Positions 40,174 through 49,114 of a stretch of DNA of 64,000 nucleotides are shown one piece after another; positions within the stretch are counted from its first letter, which is position 1; each line of letters begins with the position of its first letter. Made by a program: the position numbers and the translations under genes. The notes under the pieces were generated by a model. That model was not told the DNA's origin. It made no database searches and worked only from the letters and a program-made list of their open reading frames with translations. Source of the DNA: an uncultured beta proteobacterium (GTDB lineage Bacteria; Pseudomonadota; Gammaproteobacteria; Burkholderiales; Burkholderiaceae_C); the NCBI GenBank assembly GCA_903823025.1, contig CAIJRK010000087.1:23718-87717 (forward strand), read 5' to 3'.

Positions 40174-41208
40174 TCAAACCAGACTTTGCGTCAGACCTTG
40201 CAAAAAGATGTCTTTAGGCAGGTCAAGGCCAATAAACACCATTTTGCTCAAACGCGGCTCACCTTCAGCCCAAGCTGGCCCGAGATCACTGCCCATTAAT
40301 TGATGCACGCCTTGGAAAATCACCTTACGGTCGGTGCCTTCCATGAACAAAACACCTTTGTAGCGCAACATGCGCGGGCCATAGATGTTGACAATCGCCC
40401 CCAAAAAGTCTTCCAGTTTGGCGGGGTCAAAAGCGCGCTCGGATTTAAAGACAAAGCTCTTGACGTCATCGTCGTGATGGTGGTGATGCCCGCCTTCATG
40501 CTGGTGCGAAGGATGGTCGCAATGTTCGCCCTCGGCATGGTCGTGGGCTTCTTCTTTGAGAAAATCAGGATCAATATCGAGTTTGCTGTTCAAATTAAAA
40601 CCGCGTAGGTCAAACACATCAGACAGCGCCACTTCGCCAAAATGAACCGCTTTTTGCGGCGCACGCGGGTTCATGTGTTTCAGCCGGTGCATGAGCGCAT
40701 CAACTTCTTTTTGTGCCACCAAATCGGTCTTGCTGATGAAAATCTGATCGGCAAAACCAATTTGACGACGTGCTTCCTGGCGGTCGTTGAGTTGGGCCGT
40801 GGCGTGTTTGGCATCCACCAACGTCAGGATGGAATCCAGCAAATAGCTTTCGGCAATTTCATCGTCCATGAAAAAGGTTTGAGCGACGGGGCCGGGGTCG
40901 GCCAAACCGGTGGTCTCAATCACGACCCGGTCAAAGTGCAGTTCGCCTTTGCGTTTTTTCTCAGCGAGGTCGCGCAAGGTGGCGCGCAAATCTTCACGAA
41001 TAGTGCAACAGATACAGCCATTGCTCATCTGAATGATTTGCTCGGTGGTGTCGGACACCAAAATATCGCTGTCAATGTTTTCCTCACCAAACTCGTTCTC
41101 AATGATGGCAATCTTCTGGCCGTGTGCCTCTTGAAGAATGCGCTTGAGGAGTGTGGTTTTACCGGAACCAAGAAAGCCCGTCAGGATGGTTGCAGGAATG
41201 AGGCTCAT
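40174..41208 (-). CDS. CobW/COG0523-family GTPase metallochaperone, His-rich
   Basis: This 344-residue P-loop GTPase has Walker A GFLGSGKTTLL, the family motif GCICC (CxCC), ETTGLADPGPV and the NKxD variant SKTD. Between the two domains is a His/Asp/Glu-rich stretch (about residues 225-250, with HHHHHDDD) that should bind metal. The CobW C-terminal domain ends the protein. COG0523 proteins deliver zinc or cobalt. Here it sits upstream of a zinc-ligand-poor DksA gene on the same strand, with about 200 bases between. No Zur box was recognised by eye. Confidence 0.92.
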   Translation of the reverse strand: MSLIPATILTGFLGSGKTTLLKRILQEAHGQKIAIIENEFGEENIDSDILVSDTTEQIIQMSNGCICCTIREDLRATLRDLAEKKRKGELHFDRVVIETTGLADPGPVAQTFFMDDEIAESYLLDSILTLVDAKHATAQLNDRQEARRQIGFADQIFISKTDLVAQKEVDALMHRLKHMNPRAPQKAVHFGEVALSDVFDLRGFNLNSKLDIDPDFLKEEAHDHAEGEHCDHPSHQHEGGHHHHHDDDVKSFVFKSERAFDPAKLEDFLGAIVNIYGPRMLRYKGVLFMEGTDRKVIFQGVHQLMGSDLGPAWAEGEPRLSKMVFIGLDLPKDIFLQGLTQSLV

Positions 41209-41288
41209 CGTATTTTTTCCCTTGAATTGCAGTAATTGGGGTGCGCTACCGACCGGTTGGACAGTGAGGCGACTTGGCCGCGCCCAAA

Positions 41289-41306
41289 CCCCTGATTTAA
41301 CAGGGG
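41289..41306 (-). terminator. Possible terminator hairpin after the rRNA methyltransferase gene
   Basis: CCCCTG (41289-41294) and CAGGGG (41301-41306) form a 6-bp GC-rich stem with a 6-base loop. On the minus strand it is followed by only TTTG, so termination would be weak or Rho-assisted. It lies 28 bases after the methyltransferase stop. Confidence 0.4.
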
Positions 41307-41334
41307 GGGAGTGTAGCGGTCAACAGGCCTGCGG

Positions 41335-42516
41335 CTATTTGCGCATGACCACTAAACCTTTGAGGTATTCCCCTTCCGGGAAATTAATCGTCATCGGATG
41401 GTCTGGCGCACCGCCCATGCGCTCGCTGATGTAGCCATCTATTTGGGCGTCAAGACCCGCAGAGGCGACAATTTTATGGAACAAATCAGCACTCACTCCG
41501 CCGGAACAAGAATAGGTAAACAACACCCCGCCCGGCGCCAACAACTTGAAGGCCAATCGGTTGATGTCTTTGTAAGCGCGCGCCGCCCGTTCGGCGTGCG
41601 CGACCGTAGGCGCAAACTTTGGCGGGTCCAGCACGATGGCATCAAAGGTTTGACCCGCAGCGGCGAACTGGCGTAGTGAGGCGTTCACGTCCGCATCCAT
41701 AAAAGTGGCCCGGCTCGCTTCAAAACCATTTAAAGCGACGTTGGCTGCTGCTTTTTCTAGCGCCGGCCCGGAAGAGTCGATGGAGGTGACGTGCGTGGCC
41801 CCCCCCGTCAACGCCGCCACCGTGAAGCCGCCGGTGTAGCAATAACAGTTAAGCACGCGTTCAAATTTGAGGCGCCGGGTGTCATCCGCAAACTTTTTGC
41901 GGCTGTCGCGCTGATCCAGATAAAAACCGGTTTTGTGGCCGGTCGCCACATTGACGGCCAATTGCCAGTCATGCTCACGCAGGACAATCTCCGTTGGCCC
42001 GTCATCGCGCAGCCAGCCGCTGACTTCGGGCAAACCTTCCAGGGCACGACCTGCCGCGTCAGAACGTTCGTAGAGTTTGGAGAGTCCGGTGGCCGCGAGC
42101 AAGGCGTCGGCTAGCACCGATTTCCAGCGCTCGGCACCAGTGGAGAGGAATTGGGCTACCAACGTGTCGCCATAGCGGTCCACGATCAATCCGGGCAAGC
42201 CGTCCGACTCGCCATGCACCAGTCGTAGGCTGTCGCTCTGAATGTCAAACCGGGCGCGGGCCTTGACCGCCCGTTCAACGGCTTGGGTAAAAAATGCCGC
42301 GTCAATCGACTGCGCCTCGTCAAAGCTCCATACGCGCGCCCTGATTTTGGAGGTCGGACTGAAGGCGGCCCAAGCCAAAAACTGGCCTGTGTCAGACGTT
42401 ATGCGTACAGTTTCGCCAGCATCTGCCGTGCCGTGGCCGATGGCGGACTCAAATAACCAGGGATGGCGGCGCAAGAGCGAACGCTCTTTACCAGCTCTTA
42501 ATTGGATCGTTTTCAT
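41335..42516 (-). CDS. Class I SAM-dependent rRNA methyltransferase (RlmI-like)
   Basis: This 393-residue RNA (cytosine-5) methyltransferase of the RlmI family has an N-terminal PUA domain (RLLRRHPWLFESAIGHG) and a central EEHD-like domain (VHGESDGLPGLIVDRYGD). The catalytic domain has NCYCYTGGFTVAALTGGA, IVLDPPKFAP and the catalytic cysteine in FTYSCSGGV. Its probable target is 23S rRNA. The length equals the E. coli enzyme. The first ATG is used. Confidence 0.93.
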   Translation of the reverse strand: MKTIQLRAGKERSLLRRHPWLFESAIGHGTADAGETVRITSDTGQFLAWAAFSPTSKIRARVWSFDEAQSIDAAFFTQAVERAVKARARFDIQSDSLRLVHGESDGLPGLIVDRYGDTLVAQFLSTGAERWKSVLADALLAATGLSKLYERSDAAGRALEGLPEVSGWLRDDGPTEIVLREHDWQLAVNVATGHKTGFYLDQRDSRKKFADDTRRLKFERVLNCYCYTGGFTVAALTGGATHVTSIDSSGPALEKAAANVALNGFEASRATFMDADVNASLRQFAAAGQTFDAIVLDPPKFAPTVAHAERAARAYKDINRLAFKLLAPGGVLFTYSCSGGVSADLFHKIVASAGLDAQIDGYISERMGGAPDHPMTINFPEGEYLKGLVVMRK

Positions 42517-42580
42517 CGGCCAATTGTGGGGCTTTTTTGCCGCATTTCCGGGTCAGCGCCGCCGGTAAAAAAACGCGGCG

Positions 42581-42892
42581 TCAATAAGTGACGGCCATCG
42601 CAGGCACATCAATCCGAATCAGTGGTTTTTTGAGGGCACCATGAACGGCGCGAACATAGTCAGCGGCCCATTGCGGGTCGGCAAACAGGGCCGCCCCCGC
42701 CGCTTCGGTCACGCGCAAAACCTTGTCAGCGGTCAACACCTTGCCGCTGGCCCGTAAAGGTTCGCAGTCCAAGGCCGTGAACTGGTCGTCCAGCCAAGTG
42801 CGGGCGACATCGCTGGCAAAAGGCGAGGACTCGTCCACGGTGAAGTTCAATTCAATCCCTTTGTCCAATAAAACAACTATTTGACTGCGCAT
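42581..42892 (-). CDS. Conserved small protein of unknown function
   Basis: This 103-residue soluble protein begins MRSQIVVLLDKGIELNFTVDESSPFASDVARTW and ends KKPLIRIDVPAMAVTY. I chose the ATG at 42892 with AAGGG 9 bases upstream; the frame is open 17 codons further. It is encoded 64 bases upstream of the methyltransferase gene on the same strand and is probably cotranscribed. The absence of cysteine pairs, signals or membrane segments leaves no clue to function. Confidence 0.7.
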   Translation of the reverse strand: MRSQIVVLLDKGIELNFTVDESSPFASDVARTWLDDQFTALDCEPLRASGKVLTADKVLRVTEAAGAALFADPQWAADYVRAVHGALKKPLIRIDVPAMAVTY

Positions 42893-42983
42893 GAGTAACC
42901 CTTTTTTGTAAATGCCGCAAAGTGTCGCTGAATTAGCTGACAAACGAATCGGGACTTTCCCGAAATAAGCTTATTTTGTCCAT

Positions 42984-43014
42984 ATTTCAATCCACGCCCC
43001 TTTCGGAGCGAATG
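42984..43014 (+). repeat. Solitary CRISPR-repeat-like sequence (type I-C style)
   Basis: The 5' part TTTCAATCCACGC is identical to the conserved start of many type I-C CRISPR repeats. It is followed by a short hairpin (CGCCCC, TTTC, GGAGCG, one mismatch) at the usual place. There is just one copy, and no second repeat or cas gene is present in the window, so it is at most a relic or a chance resemblance. Confidence 0.3.
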
Positions 43015-43047
43015 TGGAAGAGGTTACCCTCTCCCAAATGAATCCTA

Positions 43048-43063
43048 TCCCCCTGAAGGGGGA
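43048..43063 (-). terminator. GC-rich hairpin downstream of the DUF484 gene
   Basis: TCCCCC and GGGGGA flank a 4-base loop. It lies 52-67 bases past the stop of the DUF484 gene on the minus strand. There is no U-tract, so it may act as an RNA 3'-end stabiliser or a weak terminator rather than a classic one. Confidence 0.35.
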
Positions 43064-43114
43064 GATTTCAAACCGGAGTTAGTTTTTGATGAATGCAGAT
43101 CAGACCGCACAGAT

Positions 43115-43813
43115 TCAACGCAGACGCGACAACGAGGCGCTGGCCAATTCGGAAATACGCGCCAGAAAATCAGTAGCCATGCTGTTGTTAAAACGCTGGG
43201 CATCGGGCGAGGCCAGCACCAACATGCCAAAAGCGGGGGTTGTACTGCCGACCAGCCCCATGCGCAAAGGCAAAATCGCCAATGAAGTGACGGCTTGCGG
43301 ATCGGGCAACCAGTCAATCGCTTCAAACCCGGTGTTGAGGCCGCAAAACGGCTCCATCAGCGACGTGGCGAACAGCTTGGCGTTGTCGCTCACGCCTTGG
43401 GCAAAGTCAGACTGGGCAAAGGCAGGCATCACGTCCCACACCTTGATGCCCGCTTGGGGAATCGAAAATTGCTCGACCAACTCTTCGACCATCTGGCCCG
43501 GTAGCGACCATGGGTCTGTCACCAAAAACAGCGTGCGTGCCCACTTCAACAGCTTGTCGGACAGAACCACGTTTTCATTGCCGTTGCGAACCATGTCCAT
43601 CACGCGCTGCTCCAGCACCTTGATCTTGTCGCGCAACATGATGGCCTGACGTTCTTGCAAACTAACCGCCCGATGGCTGTGCGGGCTGGTGAGTTGCACC
43701 GCCGCCAGCAACTCGGCATTGCGCTCAAAAAAGTCGGGCGTAATGGCAAGGTAATTGGCGATGTCTTCCTCGGTAATCGGGTTCGTGATGGGGTCGGGAA
43801 AAGAGGTTGTCAT
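43115..43813 (-). CDS. DUF484 family protein
   Basis: This 232-residue GAF-like protein of the DUF484 family often accompanies dapF or xerC. It has [24 protein letters not shown], the characteristic start, a coiled-coil segment ([22 protein letters not shown]), and a C-terminal GAF-like part ending [15 protein letters not shown]. Its start overlaps the dapF stop by 4 bases, so the two form an operon. No biochemical role is firmly known. Confidence 0.9.
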   Translation of the reverse strand: MTTSFPDPITNPITEEDIANYLAITPDFFERNAELLAAVQLTSPHSHRAVSLQERQAIMLRDKIKVLEQRVMDMVRNGNENVVLSDKLLKWARTLFLVTDPWSLPGQMVEELVEQFSIPQAGIKVWDVMPAFAQSDFAQGVSDNAKLFATSLMEPFCGLNTGFEAIDWLPDPQAVTSLAILPLRMGLVGSTTPAFGMLVLASPDAQRFNNSMATDFLARISELASASLSRLR

Positions 43814-44685
43814 AAATGATCCGGTAAATTGATTTCGCCGTGAAAAACTGTCGTGGCCGGGCCGGTCATCATCACCGGTGAGGTGGCGCCCGCCCAGGCA
43901 ATCGTCAAGGTGCCGCCGTGGGTTTGCACATCGACCACGCTGTCGAGCAGCCCCAGCCGAATGCCCGCTACCACCGCCGCGCAGGCGCCGGAACCGCAGG
44001 CTAGCGTCTCGCCAGTGCCGCGCTCGAACACCCGCAGGCGAATTTGACCTCTCGCCACGATTTGCATAAAACCTGCATTCACGCGCCGGGGAAAACTGGC
44101 ATGGCGCTCAATCAGCGGGCCTTGCGAAAGCACCGGGGCCGTGTCCACATCGTCCACCACCTGCACCGCGTGGGGGTTGCCCATCGAGACGACAGCGACC
44201 CAAACCGTGGTCGTTTGTGTGCCCTCTTGAATAGCCAGTGGCCATTTCAGCCATGAACCCGCCACTTGAGGTTGCAAGCCAGAAGCATCAAAAGGAATAT
44301 CTGCCAACTCAAAAACAGGCGCGCCCATGTTCACCGTCACCCGGCCATCGGGGGTGAGTTGAGGCTCGATCACGCCTGCGCGGGTTTGCACCCGAATCGC
44401 ATCTTTGGTGGTTAAGCCCTGGTCGCGCACAAAGCGGGCAAAGCAGCGTGCGCCGTTGCCGCACTGCTCCACCTCAGAGCCATCGGCGTTGTGGATGAGG
44501 TACTCAAAGTCAATATTGGGGGCGGGTGACGGGCGCACTGTCAAAATCTGGTCAGCGCCGACGCCGAAGTGGCGATCAGCCAGCCATCGGTAGTGCGCGG
44601 TGGACAAGCCCAGCCGTCTTTGGGTTTCGTCAAGCACAACAAAGTCGTTGCCTGCGCCCTGCATTTTGGTGAATGGAATTTGCAT
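43810..44685 (-). CDS. dapF: Diaminopimelate epimerase DapF
   Basis: This 291-residue enzyme converts LL-DAP to meso-DAP, the residue used by MurE in this window, and is the precursor step to lysine. It begins [19 protein letters not shown]. The two catalytic cysteines are in [10 protein letters not shown] and [13 protein letters not shown] chose the ATG at 44685 with AGGGA upstream; the frame is open 22 codons further. It is divergent from the Nudix/MBL gene. Confidence 0.97.
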   Translation of the reverse strand: MQIPFTKMQGAGNDFVVLDETQRRLGLSTAHYRWLADRHFGVGADQILTVRPSPAPNIDFEYLIHNADGSEVEQCGNGARCFARFVRDQGLTTKDAIRVQTRAGVIEPQLTPDGRVTVNMGAPVFELADIPFDASGLQPQVAGSWLKWPLAIQEGTQTTTVWVAVVSMGNPHAVQVVDDVDTAPVLSQGPLIERHASFPRRVNAGFMQIVARGQIRLRVFERGTGETLACGSGACAAVVAGIRLGLLDSVVDVQTHGGTLTIAWAGATSPVMMTGPATTVFHGEINLPDHL

Positions 44686-44744
44686 TGGGGAATTATCCCT
44701 GCATCGTTGATTGGATCTTCTGTAATTAACGGCAAAATCATGCC

Positions 44745-46406
44745 ATGCCACGCTCCACCCAACTCCTGCATCCCCCTCGCGAACTCGCGCCTCTGCGCTC
44801 CGCCGCCACAGTATTACTGCTACGCGACAGTGCGGGCGGCCTTGAAGTGCTGATGACGCGCCGCTCCACCACCGCCAGCTTTGTCCCGAACGCCTATGTC
44901 TTTCCGGGCGGCTGCGTTGATCTGGCTGACGCCAGCGCCGCCAGCCACGCCCAAGCTCAACGGCGAGCCACGCAAAACGACCTGCACCTGACGCAAGCCA
45001 TCGCCGCCATCCGTGAGAGTTTTGAAGAGGTGGGCGTCTTGCTGGCCCACCGCGCAGACGGCACGCCCGCTGACCAAAGTGACATTGCCAAACTGGATCG
45101 CAGTGCGCCCTTCATCGCCCAATGCCAAGCCCTTGGCCTGACGCTGACGGCGCATGACGTGTTTGTGCTGGCCCACTGGATCACCGACCGCAACCTGTCC
45201 CGCCGTTTTGATGTGCCTTTTTTAGTCGCCCGGATGCCTGAAGGCCAAACGCCCGTGGCGGATGAAACCGAGCAATTCGAGCCCGTGTGGATTCGCGCTG
45301 CCGAGGCGCTGGCGCGACACGAAGCGGGTCAGTTTTTCATCATCTACCCGACCATTCGCACATTGGAACGGTTGCAAACCTACGCCACAGTGGATGATGT
45401 GCTGCAAGCCTGTGCCGCCACCGAACAGCCGCTGTGGAACAGTTGCCCGCGCACCGGTTTGCTGGCAGGTCATGAAGCGCGCTACATGGAACACGAACCC
45501 CCTTATGGCGAACTGGCGCTGGTCTGCCCCGATGGACAAATCGCGCACCCGCTGGATTGGCAATCAGCGCAACCGGTGGCATTGCTGAAAAACGTGATGC
45601 GACTCACAGCGCCCAACCCCGGCGTCATGACCGGCCCCGGCACCAACAGTTATCTGGTGGGCGACCCGCACACCGGCTTTATCGCCATCGACCCCGGCCC
45701 CGCCGATCCCGAACATCTTGAAAAACTCTGGCGTGCAGCGGGCGGCGACATCCGCCTGATTGTGTGTACCCATTCCCACCCGGATCATTCGCCCGGCGCC
45801 CGACCCTTACAAGCTTTGTGTACGCCAAAGCCGCCGATTCTGGGCTTGCCTTCCGCGCCCACTTCGCGCAAAAACAGCGAATTTACGCCTGACAGAATGC
45901 TGCAAAATAATGAGCTACTTGTGTTAAGCGCAAAAGACCCAGCCCTTAACTTAACGCACACCTTGAAAGTCATTCACACGCCCGGCCATGCTGCCAACCA
46001 TTTGTGTCTGGTGCTGCTGGAAGACAGTCTCTTGTTTAGCGGCGACCACATTCTGAACGGCAGCACCACCGTGATTGACCCGCCCGATGGCGACATGACC
46101 GCGTACCTTGACTCAATCGACCGTTTAAGCGCCGCATGTGAAACGCATCACCTTGAATTCATCTTGCCCGCGCACGGCTACGTGATCGGCGGTTTTGTGG
46201 GCGAGGTCGCTGCCGCCATGGCGCACCTGAAAGCCCATCGCCTCAAACGCGAAGCCAAAATTATCCAAGTGATGCAGACGCATCCTGATGGGACACTCGA
46301 CGACTGGGTCGCGCATGTTTACGACGACATTCCACCCCGTATGTGGCCGGTCGCCAAACGCTCGCTGATGGCGCATGTGGCGCGCATTGAGTCCACTCTC
46401 TCATAA
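44745..46406 (+). CDS. Nudix hydrolase / metallo-beta-lactamase fusion protein
   Basis: This 553-residue two-domain enzyme has a Nudix domain in the first 240 residues, with VFPGGCVDL and RESFEEVGV, the core of the Nudix box. The C-terminal 300 residues are an MBL-fold hydrolase: zinc motif [32 protein letters not shown] and a winged-helix tail ([14 protein letters not shown]) like LACTB2. The substrates are unknown; hydrolysis of acyl-CoA or nucleotide derivatives, or a nuclease role, are possible. The ATG has no strong ribosome site. The next gene follows after 11 bases. Confidence 0.88.
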   Translation: MPRSTQLLHPPRELAPLRSAATVLLLRDSAGGLEVLMTRRSTTASFVPNAYVFPGGCVDLADASAASHAQAQRRATQNDLHLTQAIAAIRESFEEVGVLLAHRADGTPADQSDIAKLDRSAPFIAQCQALGLTLTAHDVFVLAHWITDRNLSRRFDVPFLVARMPEGQTPVADETEQFEPVWIRAAEALARHEAGQFFIIYPTIRTLERLQTYATVDDVLQACAATEQPLWNSCPRTGLLAGHEARYMEHEPPYGELALVCPDGQIAHPLDWQSAQPVALLKNVMRLTAPNPGVMTGPGTNSYLVGDPHTGFIAIDPGPADPEHLEKLWRAAGGDIRLIVCTHSHPDHSPGARPLQALCTPKPPILGLPSAPTSRKNSEFTPDRMLQNNELLVLSAKDPALNLTHTLKVIHTPGHAANHLCLVLLEDSLLFSGDHILNGSTTVIDPPDGDMTAYLDSIDRLSAACETHHLEFILPAHGYVIGGFVGEVAAAMAHLKAHRLKREAKIIQVMQTHPDGTLDDWVAHVYDDIPPRMWPVAKRSLMAHVARIESTLS

Positions 46407-46417
46407 CAGGAACGCCT

Positions 46418-47236
46418 TTGCCCGCCCTCATCATTGCCTTTTTAGCGCTGCTTTTTATTCTGTGGCTGATCGGTCAGCCCTACCTGACGGAGCGCAAACG
46501 CCAACAAATTCGCGCCCAGCCTTTTCCTGCCGCCTGGCGCGACATCCTGAAACGGCGTGTGCCTTATGTGCGCGCCATGCCCGTCGATTTGCAGCTTCAA
46601 CTCAAGCAGCACATTCAGGTTTTTGTGGCCGAAAAAACCTTCATCGGCTGTGATGGGCTGGAGATTACCGACGAAATGCGGGTGACGGTGGCGGCCCAAG
46701 CCTGTTTGCTGTTGCTCAACAGCCCCCGAGGGTATTACCGTAATTTGCGCCAAATTCTGATTTATCCGTATGGCTTTCTGGTCAACCGGGCGCAACCTGA
46801 TGACAGTGGTGTGACGCATCCGGGACGTCAGGCGTTGTCGGGAGAATCATGGTCGCAAGGGCAAGTTATCTTGTCGTGGCACGACGCGTTGCAAGGCGCA
46901 GCCATGCCGCACGATGGTCAAAACGTGGTTATTCATGAGTTTGCCCACCAACTTGATCAGGAAACAGGCGCTGCCAACGGTGCGCCGATACTGGCCCGTC
47001 GCGCGCATTACGCCCGCTGGTCGCAGGTACTGGGGGCCGAATTCAAGCACTTGCAGGCGCGCACCTCGCACCACCAAAGCTCTTTGTTCAGCGACTATGG
47101 CGCCACCGACCCGGCTGAATTCTTTGCGGTGATCTCCGAGGTCTTCTTTGAGCAGCCGCAACGCATGGCCACCGAGCACCCGGCGCTGTACCAGGAACTC
47201 TCCACCCTTTATCACCTTGATCCGTTGAGCTGGTAA
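46418..47236 (+). CDS. mtfA: MtfA-family zinc-dependent peptidase
   Basis: This 272-residue M90-family peptidase is related to MtfA (Mlc titration factor). It has an N-terminal membrane segment (ALIIAFLALLFILWLIGQPY), the zinc motif HEFAHQLDQE and the distal Glu in AVISEVFFEQP, so the active site is intact. The start is a TTG at 46418, 11 bases after the Nudix/MBL stop, with CAGGA upstream. In E. coli MtfA influences glucose uptake by binding Mlc; no such partner is visible here. Confidence 0.88.
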   Translation: MPALIIAFLALLFILWLIGQPYLTERKRQQIRAQPFPAAWRDILKRRVPYVRAMPVDLQLQLKQHIQVFVAEKTFIGCDGLEITDEMRVTVAAQACLLLLNSPRGYYRNLRQILIYPYGFLVNRAQPDDSGVTHPGRQALSGESWSQGQVILSWHDALQGAAMPHDGQNVVIHEFAHQLDQETGAANGAPILARRAHYARWSQVLGAEFKHLQARTSHHQSSLFSDYGATDPAEFFAVISEVFFEQPQRMATEHPALYQELSTLYHLDPLSW

Positions 47237-47262
47237 CGCCCTAGGACGTTAACATCCTGCCC

Positions 47263-48051
47263 ATGATTCCGAATAAAAACCCTGTATCCCGTGCCCCGCG
47301 CCTAGATGAGCGTCTGGCCAAGCGCGTCGCCGAAATGGTGCCCTGTTCACGCCGCGAAGCCGAACAATATATTGCAGGCGGCTGGGTGAGTGTCAATGGT
47401 CAAGTGGTAGAAGAACCGATGTTTCGGGTCGCCAACCACACCGTTGAAATAGACCGCAACGCCAGCCTAATGGAACTCGTGGATGTGACGATTCTGTTGC
47501 ACAAGCCGCCTGGTTTTGATGCCATGGCTGCGCCGGGCGAGGCCAATCGACACATCAAACCCGCACAGCAATTATTGACACCTGCCACACACGCCGCCGA
47601 TGACGCCTCGGGCATCCGCCTGCTCAAGCGACACTTTGCCAGTCTCACCGCCGCCGTACCACTGGAAACAGCGGCCAGTGGTCTGATCGTCTTCACCCAA
47701 GATTGGCGCGTGTTGCGCAAGCTCAGTGAAGACTTGAACGTGATTGAGCAGGAAATCATTGTGGAGATTGAAGGCGACGTGTCGCCCGCCAGCCTGGATC
47801 GACTCAACCACGGGTTAGCCTCCGATGGCCATCCACTGCCGCCGGTCAAAGTCAGCCTGAACAGCACCAGCGACACCTCAAGTAAGCTGCGTTTTGCCCT
47901 CAAAGGCTCACACCCCGGCTTGATTGCTTATCTGTGTGAGCGCATGAGCTTCAAGATTTTGAGCATGAAACGCCTGCGCGTAGGACGCGTGGCTATGACT
48001 CAGTTGCAGCCCGGTCAGTGGCGCTATCTGCAGGCGCACGAGCGGTTTTAA
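47263..48051 (+). CDS. RsuA/RluF-type pseudouridine synthase family protein with altered catalytic motif
   Basis: This 262-residue protein has an N-terminal S4 RNA-binding domain (LDERLAKRVAEMVPCSRREAEQYIAGGWVSVNG) and a pseudouridine-synthase fold with ILLHKPPGFD and the C-terminal IAYLCERMSFKILSMKRLRVG. The catalytic loop, normally RLDxxTxGL, reads PLETAASGL, so the invariant Asp is Glu and the preceding Arg is Pro. It may be inactive, or an RNA-binding protein. The 3' end overlaps the convergent LysR gene by 59 bases. Confidence 0.85.
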   Translation: MIPNKNPVSRAPRLDERLAKRVAEMVPCSRREAEQYIAGGWVSVNGQVVEEPMFRVANHTVEIDRNASLMELVDVTILLHKPPGFDAMAAPGEANRHIKPAQQLLTPATHAADDASGIRLLKRHFASLTAAVPLETAASGLIVFTQDWRVLRKLSEDLNVIEQEIIVEIEGDVSPASLDRLNHGLASDGHPLPPVKVSLNSTSDTSSKLRFALKGSHPGLIAYLCERMSFKILSMKRLRVGRVAMTQLQPGQWRYLQAHERF

Positions 48052-48976
48052 AACCTGCCACAGACACCGGGCGCGCCATTCTGGCACTGAAAAGCTGCTT
48101 ACGTGCCGCATCTGTAATGGCCACCACGCAAGGGTGTGTGATGCGCCGCTCCACCGACACCGCATAAAACTCTTCCACCAACTCAGCGGTGCAGCCAATT
48201 ACAACCACCCCAAACTGCGCCATCGTTTCTTCCTCCAGTACGGTCGGCGCCATAAAAACGCCCCGCCCTTCGCGGCCAAAAGCCTTCATCAAGGCCACAT
48301 CATCAAATTCTCCGATGATTCGGGGGTGAATCTGATAGCGGGTCATCCATCCTTCCAGGTGTCGCCGCACGGAAGCCGATGCCCCCGGAATCAGCATGGG
48401 CATGTTGTTCATGCACTGGGGAAAGTCGTCTTGAAGCTGTGCTTTAAGCCCCGGCGCACAGAAAAAGCTCATGGTGGTGCTGCCTAGCGCATGGTTAAAC
48501 GCTTTGACGCTGACATGGCTTGACATAGGCTCATCGGCAATCACCAAATCCAACCGGTGCAAAGCCAATTGCGCCAATAAATCAGGAAATTTGCCTTCAC
48601 TGCAAATCAGTCGAACCGGCTCGGCGATCGTCAAAGCAGGCTCCAGCAAGCGGTAAACCACTGATTTGGCGACCGAATCAGCTACACCTACCCGAAACTC
48701 CAACACCTGCTGCCCCCCTCGCGCCTCACGTAAGGCGGTCTCCAACTCAGCGCCCAAGGTAAATATCTGGTCGGCATAACCCAGCGCCAGCCGGCCGTCT
48801 TCAGTCAATTCAAGTTGACGGCCACTTTTACGAAATAGTTTGCGATCCAGTGCCTCTTCGAGCAGCTTGATCTGACCGGACAATGTTTGAGGCGTCGTGT
48901 GTAACTGCTCCCCAGCGCGCATGACGCCCCCGGCTTTGGCGGTCACCCAAAAGTAATGCAAATGCTTGAAGTTCAT
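47993..48976 (-). CDS. nhaR: LysR-family transcriptional activator, NhaR type
   Basis: This 327-residue regulator begins MNFKHLHYFWVTAKAGGVMRAGEQLHTTPQTLSGQ, the winged-helix domain of NhaR, which in E. coli activates the Na+/H+ antiporter gene nhaA. The effector domain follows, with FRVGVADSVAKSVVYRLLEPAL. The C-terminal 30 residues after MARPVSVAG are a divergent extension that overlaps the convergent pseudouridine-synthase gene. No nhaA gene is in the window. It is divergent from the Rrf2 regulator. Confidence 0.9.
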   Translation of the reverse strand: MNFKHLHYFWVTAKAGGVMRAGEQLHTTPQTLSGQIKLLEEALDRKLFRKSGRQLELTEDGRLALGYADQIFTLGAELETALREARGGQQVLEFRVGVADSVAKSVVYRLLEPALTIAEPVRLICSEGKFPDLLAQLALHRLDLVIADEPMSSHVSVKAFNHALGSTTMSFFCAPGLKAQLQDDFPQCMNNMPMLIPGASASVRRHLEGWMTRYQIHPRIIGEFDDVALMKAFGREGRGVFMAPTVLEEETMAQFGVVVIGCTAELVEEFYAVSVERRITHPCVVAITDAARKQLFSARMARPVSVAGFKTARAPADSATDRAATES

Positions 48977-49114
48977 AAATATTTTCTCAATCTATTGTTA
49001 ATCTATTCGTATTTCTCGAAGTTAAATTGTAAAAAAAACGAATTTACGCGAAGTAATTTAAGCACTATAGTTAATCAGGTCACTAATTTTGTGGCGCTGT
49101 CAGGAGATAAAAAT

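Noticed and set aside
42944..43115. CRISPR array
   Set aside because: Only one repeat-like unit was found; no second copy at spacer distance and no cas genes, so an array is not supported.
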